From the NCBI GenBank assembly GCA_030706465.1, contig JAUZOM010000009.1, positions 1 to 41,568 of the forward strand: a stretch of DNA of 41,568 nt. The letters are read 5' to 3'. Positions 38,501-41,568 of this stretch are shown here, piece after piece; the first letter of the stretch is position 1, and each line of letters starts with the position of its first letter. A model generated the notes under the pieces. The model did no database searches. It saw only the letters and a list, made by a program, of their open reading frames with translations, and had not been told where the DNA came from. A program made the position numbers and the translations under genes. The stretch is from Bacteroidota bacterium (lineage in GTDB: Bacteria; Bacteroidota; Bacteroidia; Bacteroidales; Paludibacteraceae).

Positions 38501-41500
38501 AGTGTTGCTAATATATATGAAAAGGGTGATTTATTAAGAACTCTTATTACAGATGGAAGTGGTAAGAAGTATCACGAAATTTCAAATGTATATGATACAT
38601 ATTTAATAACAAAGCCAACAAATTCAAATTTGACATACGATTCAAAAGAAGTTTCGAGCAGATATTCTATGCCTTATATTCAATTTTTACCTCTGCAATC
38701 GACCAAAACAATTGTATTCGGAAGTAGTGAAACCGATAGTCTTGTAACTAGCCTGAGAACATATAAATATTTTGTGCATAAGCATAATGATTCTAGTGAA
38801 CCGCAACGTTATGGAGATCTTAAAAGCTGTCAATATTCAGATAAAGTTGGAAGTATTTTCTATAATTATGTAACGGATATTGTTTATACATCAGATGAAA
38901 CCAGACATATTTTGAGTTTACCAACCGAAGTGACTGTGCGGGATGTTTATAATAATGTTTGCCGTCATGTTCGGGCTTATTATGAAGATCCGGCTAATAG
39001 GACTCATTTAACAAATATTGTCCAGTACCTAAACTCTACTGACTCGGCAGTTACAACGTTTAAATATGATTATTCCGGCAATATAATTCACAAAGTATTG
39101 CCATCGAAAATGTCTTATACTTATAATTACGATACAAGGTATAATATGTATCCTACACAAATAAAAGATACATTCGGTTATGTCAGCAAATTAGATAACT
39201 ACAACTATAAATATGGCATACCCTGCAAAGCCACCGACGAGAATGGAAATGTGATGAACACCATGCTGGACAACCTGGGGAGGGTAAGTGCAATACAAGG
39301 GCCAAATGAGATTGCGAATGGAAAAGCCTATACCATGAAATTCGAGTATCATCCGCGAATAACGAAAAATACGGACGGAAGCATTGACTCAGTAGCTTAT
39401 GCCTTAACCAACCATTACGATCCCTCCAATCCAGACAATGATCTTGAGACAGCTACCTTTGTTGATGGTTTCGGACGAGCCATACAGGTGAAAAAAGATT
39501 GCAGGATTGGGAATGGTTCTTCTCCCCGGATGATTGTTAATGGACGGACCAAGTTCGATGCATTTGGACGGGTAAAGGAAGTGTATTATCCAATTACGGA
39601 AGTGGCAAATACAACGAATAAAATTAAATTCAATCCATTGTTTGATACCCAACCGCCTACCAAAACAACGTATGATGTTTTGGACCGGGTATTATCAACC
39701 ACCTCTCCTGATGGAAATTCGACCACTATGAGCTATGCCCTGGACAGCGGGTATCTGAAAACAACCGTTACGGACGCACTGGGAGGGAGTCAAGCCACGT
39801 ATACCAACGGCAGCGGGCTGACGGTTAAAACCAAGCAGTATTCGGGACCAAATGGACAGATCACAACCAAATTTGATTACGATGCCATCAATCAACTGAT
39901 CAGTGTGACCGATGCCAAAAATCAGGTTACGTCCTCAGTATATGATATAGCAGGACGGCGCACACAGGTTACCCATCCTGCCTCGGGAACCACTTTGTTT
40001 GAATATGATGTTGCCGGAAACCTGTTGACCAAGCAAACGGCAAACCTGAAAAATGAAAAGAAAAAGATCGTTTACACGTATGATTATAACCGACTGAAAA
40101 CCATCACGTATCCCGACCATCCGGAAAACAATGTAACATACACGTACGGTGCCTCGGGAGCTAGTGACAACCGGGTTGGACGCCTTGTGTACCAGGAAGA
40201 CGGCAGCGGGTGTCAGGAGTTCAAATACGGGAGAATGGGTGAAGTAACCGAGCTTAGGCGCACGATGGTGATCCCCAACCAGGCAGTGGCAACCTATGTG
40301 ACCAGATGGACTTACGATAGCTGGGACCGGGTACAAACCATGACGTATCCAGATGGTGAGATGCTGACTTATACCTACAGCCTGGGAGGTTTGCTTACGG
40401 GTATCACCGGGACAAAAGGCGGCTATAGATATCCATACGTATCCAATATCGTGTACAATAAGTTTGAGCAGCGCACCTCCATGCAGTATGGCAATGGAGC
40501 AAATGATTACGGAGCGATTACTGCCTATACCTACAATCCGCTTACCCTCCAGTTGAGTAACCTGAAGGTGTTTGCCAACAATAAGATGATTATGAACAAC
40601 GCTTATACATTCGATAAAGTAAACAATGTAACTGATGTACTAAACACTGCTGTAACCTCAGCAAGTGGACTGGGTGGTACCATGGAGCATCATTATTCGT
40701 ATGATGGTTTATACCGGCTTACCGGTGCTACAGGTGTTTATAATAAAGACCAACCGAAGGAGGCGCATTACAATCTGGCCATGACTTACGATAACATGCA
40801 CAACGTAATGTCCAAGAAGCAGAAAATCGATCAGACAGGGGTGCAATTCGACGGATCATTATATGCAGGCTATAATTTAGCCTACCATTATACCAATAAT
40901 TCACAACAAATTAGTAATATTGCAGACACAACGTATCGGTATGCCACGGGTGAGAGCCAGGCACGAAACCCCAAAGTGCAACAATACGGCTATGATGCCA
41001 ATGGCAACCAGATAAGCATACTCACCAGCAGCGCCTCGAGGATAGGGAATAATAGCCGTAAAATGCTGTGGGATGAAGAAAATCGATTATTAGCATTGAG
41101 TGATAACGGTTTTGTTTCCAACTATTTTTATGATGCGAGTGGAGAAAGAACGGTTAAGATGAGCGGAGACAATGAAGGTGTTTCGGTAAACGGGGTGCTT
41201 AGCGGGGCACGGACGGGTACTACAAACTTTACAGCGTATATCAGTCCGTATTTAGTAGTAAATAACGGAGGTTATTACACGAAGCATATCTACATGGACA
41301 GCCAGCGGATAGTCAGTGAGTTGGGAAGTTCTGATATATTTACAACCGACAATGCTGCCAACGACAACAAAAATCCAATAGATGCCGCCGTACCAAAAGC
41401 AGGAGGCAAGGACTTTACTGTCGGGTTTGCCGCTCAAACGGAGAAAATAAAAGAAAGGTACGATTCGTTAGGTGTTGTTTACAAGGGCAAACAGCAGGGC

Positions 41501-41568
41501 AGCACGTCTCTTATAACTCCTGCAGATAAAATATTGCCTCCTGTTCAGTATTTTTTCCACAGCGATCA
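32501..41568 (+). CDS. Giant SpvB / FG-GAP / Rhs (YD-repeat) protein, 3' end outside window
   Basis: Open for 3022 codons plus 2 bases to the window edge; I followed the frame through and found no stop. Residues 11-27 form a signal or anchor helix (IGLILVILCFITIQVAF). About 60-450 is a beta-rich head. From about 450 comes the SpvB/TcaC N-terminal domain (PPARNGMSPNLAIQYNSDGG, SGWLGEGWDLNVPS near 494-525). Six calcium-loop motifs DxNxDGxxD follow, starting at Asp876, 960, 1587, 1702, 1782 and 1876, as in FG-GAP/VCBS propellers. A TcdB-middle-like part includes YDHPGGKWVMDSV. From about 2190 there are YD repeats (FDYDAINQLISVTDAKNQV, SVYDIAGRRTQVTHPASGT). The last residues QYFFHSD match the start of the Rhs core HSDHLGS. 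The layout resembles TcB-TcC toxins fused in one chain. Any C-terminal toxin and immunity gene lie beyond the window. Confidence 0.9.
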   Translation, partial: MFPSKNNKTAIGLILVILCFITIQVAFKVKDPNYSGAKQQKGIQPSGSETSDDSLQLSSEKPIQPMNSRQQVTPAMTLSHRLNNIVPVKLTAYPALHQTGIIGLYDGKQVDNPADNVFTVRMDNPPSENDKVWLTYELTGLDDYTNVACSVNDRLAMGGYLARKDTGTHRQRVQLNAGWLQKGENRILFGIPENAGYGCKISDLCIEVEKGNNDSPLAVNSGTTLYNGKAYLHGFVQGVEDDKPTISIDGKAVGVYDGEFEILVTPNGKNTVEVTAEINGKSYSKEIRFNRNAQPDKEYALIERTEKRSKTFEKGKAETLQTKDAELKVDDKALLATQRFSLSSLRFMDLPALDMGMINVTDGHKGFRFLPHGEHFTEGATVALKYDRTKIPDGYTENDIKSFYFDNTTNHWIALERDTVDKALCMVVSKTTHFTDMINGVIKSPESPETQGFTPTMMNGIKAADPMAKIELITPPTANNTGSANLSYSLEMPPARNGMSPNLAIQYNSDGGSGWLGEGWDLNVPSITVDTRWGVPRYDTTKETETYSMGGTMLATTYDNSTGDAAVSHQGVIIESRSSDRQFYPRIEGSFSRIIRKGNTPSTYYWELTDKNGTIYTYGGNGAVLKGKVSNSTDSIIAEWKLKRVQEVHGDYTEYYYTIAPETVSGTVSATSIYLSKIETGVHNAGVDKVMTTVNFNNSATMKTKQTNNGRYGFLVSNNKLLQEIKINFEDTLLRSYAFSYKESAFSSTVLEKVTQKDNYGNEIASHTFDYYNDVQSGNNYNPYKPTSESWDLKSFKSSLFKNAGIINSSIASVPTNMIYTNNATALGASETKALGGSLYVGFGFDSPTDITNRNTAGLNVGLSASKTNGLSAFIDINGDGLPDNVYIKNNAIWFRPQINSLPGSFGDEIEITGPGLFSETTSTTITGGGEAKVGGGKLGLNIGTDGSSTYTKTPVYFLDVNNDGLIDIVSNGRVFFNSRDSVKSSINKVDVPIFTQYSRDTPNPITNVPGTTTNAFTDPPTVVSDENTDMIEATPLQDVVRVWKAPFDGVIDIDGSVQMFIADDYETLDSIAYAKSDGVRVAIQVGEIEKWSQFIPKGDATEYTPDMGLVHDILIKKGQKVYFRLQSGNDRSSNGDYDNVWWSPEIRYKYQDASFDMNGYNSTVYASNEGNLVSKFGYNQIDSGVPTVRISGSFNKSCITSDSVTLKAFISNDSLLVTKSGQIQNPNYQSKKEVYSRTFTTSTFNNELNFAIDNSVILGTKIRFEVSSKTDVPWDKISWNPQIHYSVNGRDTTIYAGVKYNIFSEISPTTDIEPEYNRVLESSGVTIEPFTNGSKNGNFTMVGSIDGIVFCKRHYSIVNNKCTSTDAHIGSYDHNNPSASDYIWPSKFRVDLYFDSETLPGNFRINVKDPISNYSETFDANIYCIQSNTDVDFGPMWRGWGQFEYNAADDRFGKEINESLLNLPKDSAGCKITKMAFFPMAPGYDPNTGAYWRGLNDYIKISTDFGNYVMSSGRLNMKTMANVNAFTAVNGSYRVKGIGAPPEIDEILDAPILQTHSTSEGAFGGASIVSGNVSTGTSQTLMAYMDMNGDGYPDHIINDKNTHRIDYSNSRGYKNGDFASILPTDINRTECSGKGIGLGGGIPLNRAISPTTLSTRSEGADAAASASSTLAQSQTSLSPSILSPSISAALNTDDVTATFSDINGDGLPDKIFKENGIIKVSLNLGYSFSDPMVWGIDNIQSGKSISGNAGLGLGIDYGNGSFKLGFGIAATWSETTYTLMDVNGDGLPDKVWNKDLLLIGIGSSSTSCTVAFNLGNRFSDPIPWSPKNISSSVSTSESLNAAVTLNVNIFGAKLSITPSTFASTTINRPTYDMRDVDGDGYPDVVSADFGSSLIKVQRSTIGCTNKLKSVYNSLGGSFTIDYERSKSTYDHPGGKWVMDSVIVNDGIGSDGPLIKTAFEYSGGRRDRAEREFIGFAKVIIKNIDTENKNIVYRITSLEFSVANIYEKGDLLRTLITDGSGKKYHEISNVYDTYLITKPTNSNLTYDSKEVSSRYSMPYIQFLPLQSTKTIVFGSSETDSLVTSLRTYKYFVHKHNDSSEPQRYGDLKSCQYSDKVGSIFYNYVTDIVYTSDETRHILSLPTEVTVRDVYNNVCRHVRAYYEDPANRTHLTNIVQYLNSTDSAVTTFKYDYSGNIIHKVLPSKMSYTYNYDTRYNMYPTQIKDTFGYVSKLDNYNYKYGIPCKATDENGNVMNTMLDNLGRVSAIQGPNEIANGKAYTMKFEYHPRITKNTDGSIDSVAYALTNHYDPSNPDNDLETATFVDGFGRAIQVKKDCRIGNGSSPRMIVNGRTKFDAFGRVKEVYYPITEVANTTNKIKFNPLFDTQPPTKTTYDVLDRVLSTTSPDGNSTTMSYALDSGYLKTTVTDALGGSQATYTNGSGLTVKTKQYSGPNGQITTKFDYDAINQLISVTDAKNQVTSSVYDIAGRRTQVTHPASGTTLFEYDVAGNLLTKQTANLKNEKKKIVYTYDYNRLKTITYPDHPENNVTYTYGASGASDNRVGRLVYQEDGSGCQEFKYGRMGEVTELRRTMVIPNQAVATYVTRWTYDSWDRVQTMTYPDGEMLTYTYSLGGLLTGITGTKGGYRYPYVSNIVYNKFEQRTSMQYGNGANDYGAITAYTYNPLTLQLSNLKVFANNKMIMNNAYTFDKVNNVTDVLNTAVTSASGLGGTMEHHYSYDGLYRLTGATGVYNKDQPKEAHYNLAMTYDNMHNVMSKKQKIDQTGVQFDGSLYAGYNLAYHYTNNSQQISNIADTTYRYATGESQARNPKVQQYGYDANGNQISILTSSASRIGNNSRKMLWDEENRLLALSDNGFVSNYFYDASGERTVKMSGDNEGVSVNGVLSGARTGTTNFTAYISPYLVVNNGGYYTKHIYMDSQRIVSELGSSDIFTTDNAANDNKNPIDAAVPKAGGKDFTVGFAAQTEKIKERYDSLGVVYKGKQQGSTSLITPADKILPPVQYFFHSD

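Noticed and set aside
33143-41437. Many small ORFs on both strands between 33 and 41.4 kb
   Set aside because: All lie within the single long open frame from 32501 that encodes the SpvB-Rhs protein and are shadows of it.

Overview
The window looks like chromosomal DNA from a saprophytic or fermentative member of Bacteroidota, probably Bacteroidales. Four things point there. It is AT-rich. Starts lack Shine-Dalgarno motifs, and several genes have TAnnTTTG-type -7 boxes upstream. Almost every protein has a signal peptide. Three proteins end in type IX secretion (T9SS, Por) sorting tails. Every gene I accept is on the + strand. I recognise no tRNA, rRNA, CRISPR array or intact transposase.

Region A (1-3925) holds one secreted carbohydrate-binding T9SS protein with a strong terminator. 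After it comes about 1.5 kb of decayed DNA with an inverted-repeat-bounded element of about 270 bp and the frameshifted 5' stub of what looks like a GH65-type glycoside hydrolase.

Region B (3926-26262) is a carbohydrate-degradation cluster, in order: GH105, GH3, CBM9-like sugar-binding protein, GH28, GH16, a tiny membrane peptide, a GQSNM-type sialate O-acetylesterase-like esterase, a CE4-like deacetylase, GH2, a secreted FAD oxidoreductase with a carbohydrate-binding front domain, a BspA-type leucine-rich-repeat T9SS protein, and GH106. GH28, GH105 and GH106 together point to pectin or rhamnogalacturonan. GH2, GH3, GH16 and the two deacylases would handle side chains or associated hemicellulose. 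No SusC/SusD pair and no regulator lie in the window, so any transporter and sensor would have to be elsewhere.

Region C (26263-28137) is a scar: a reverse-strand coding remnant, an 11-bp tandem repeat array with an inverted copy, and an outer-membrane beta-barrel gene lacking its signal peptide.

Region D (28325-41568, open at the right edge) is a second, different system: a small secreted protein, a trimeric-fibre-like protein with an S74-like C-terminus, a T9SS surface protein with a PDGT heptapeptide array, and the first 3022 codons of a giant SpvB / FG-GAP / Rhs protein. The window ends inside the HSD of the predicted Rhs-core region, so any variable C-terminal domain (toxin or other) and immunity gene would lie just outside. 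This last cassette is the most interesting part of the window.
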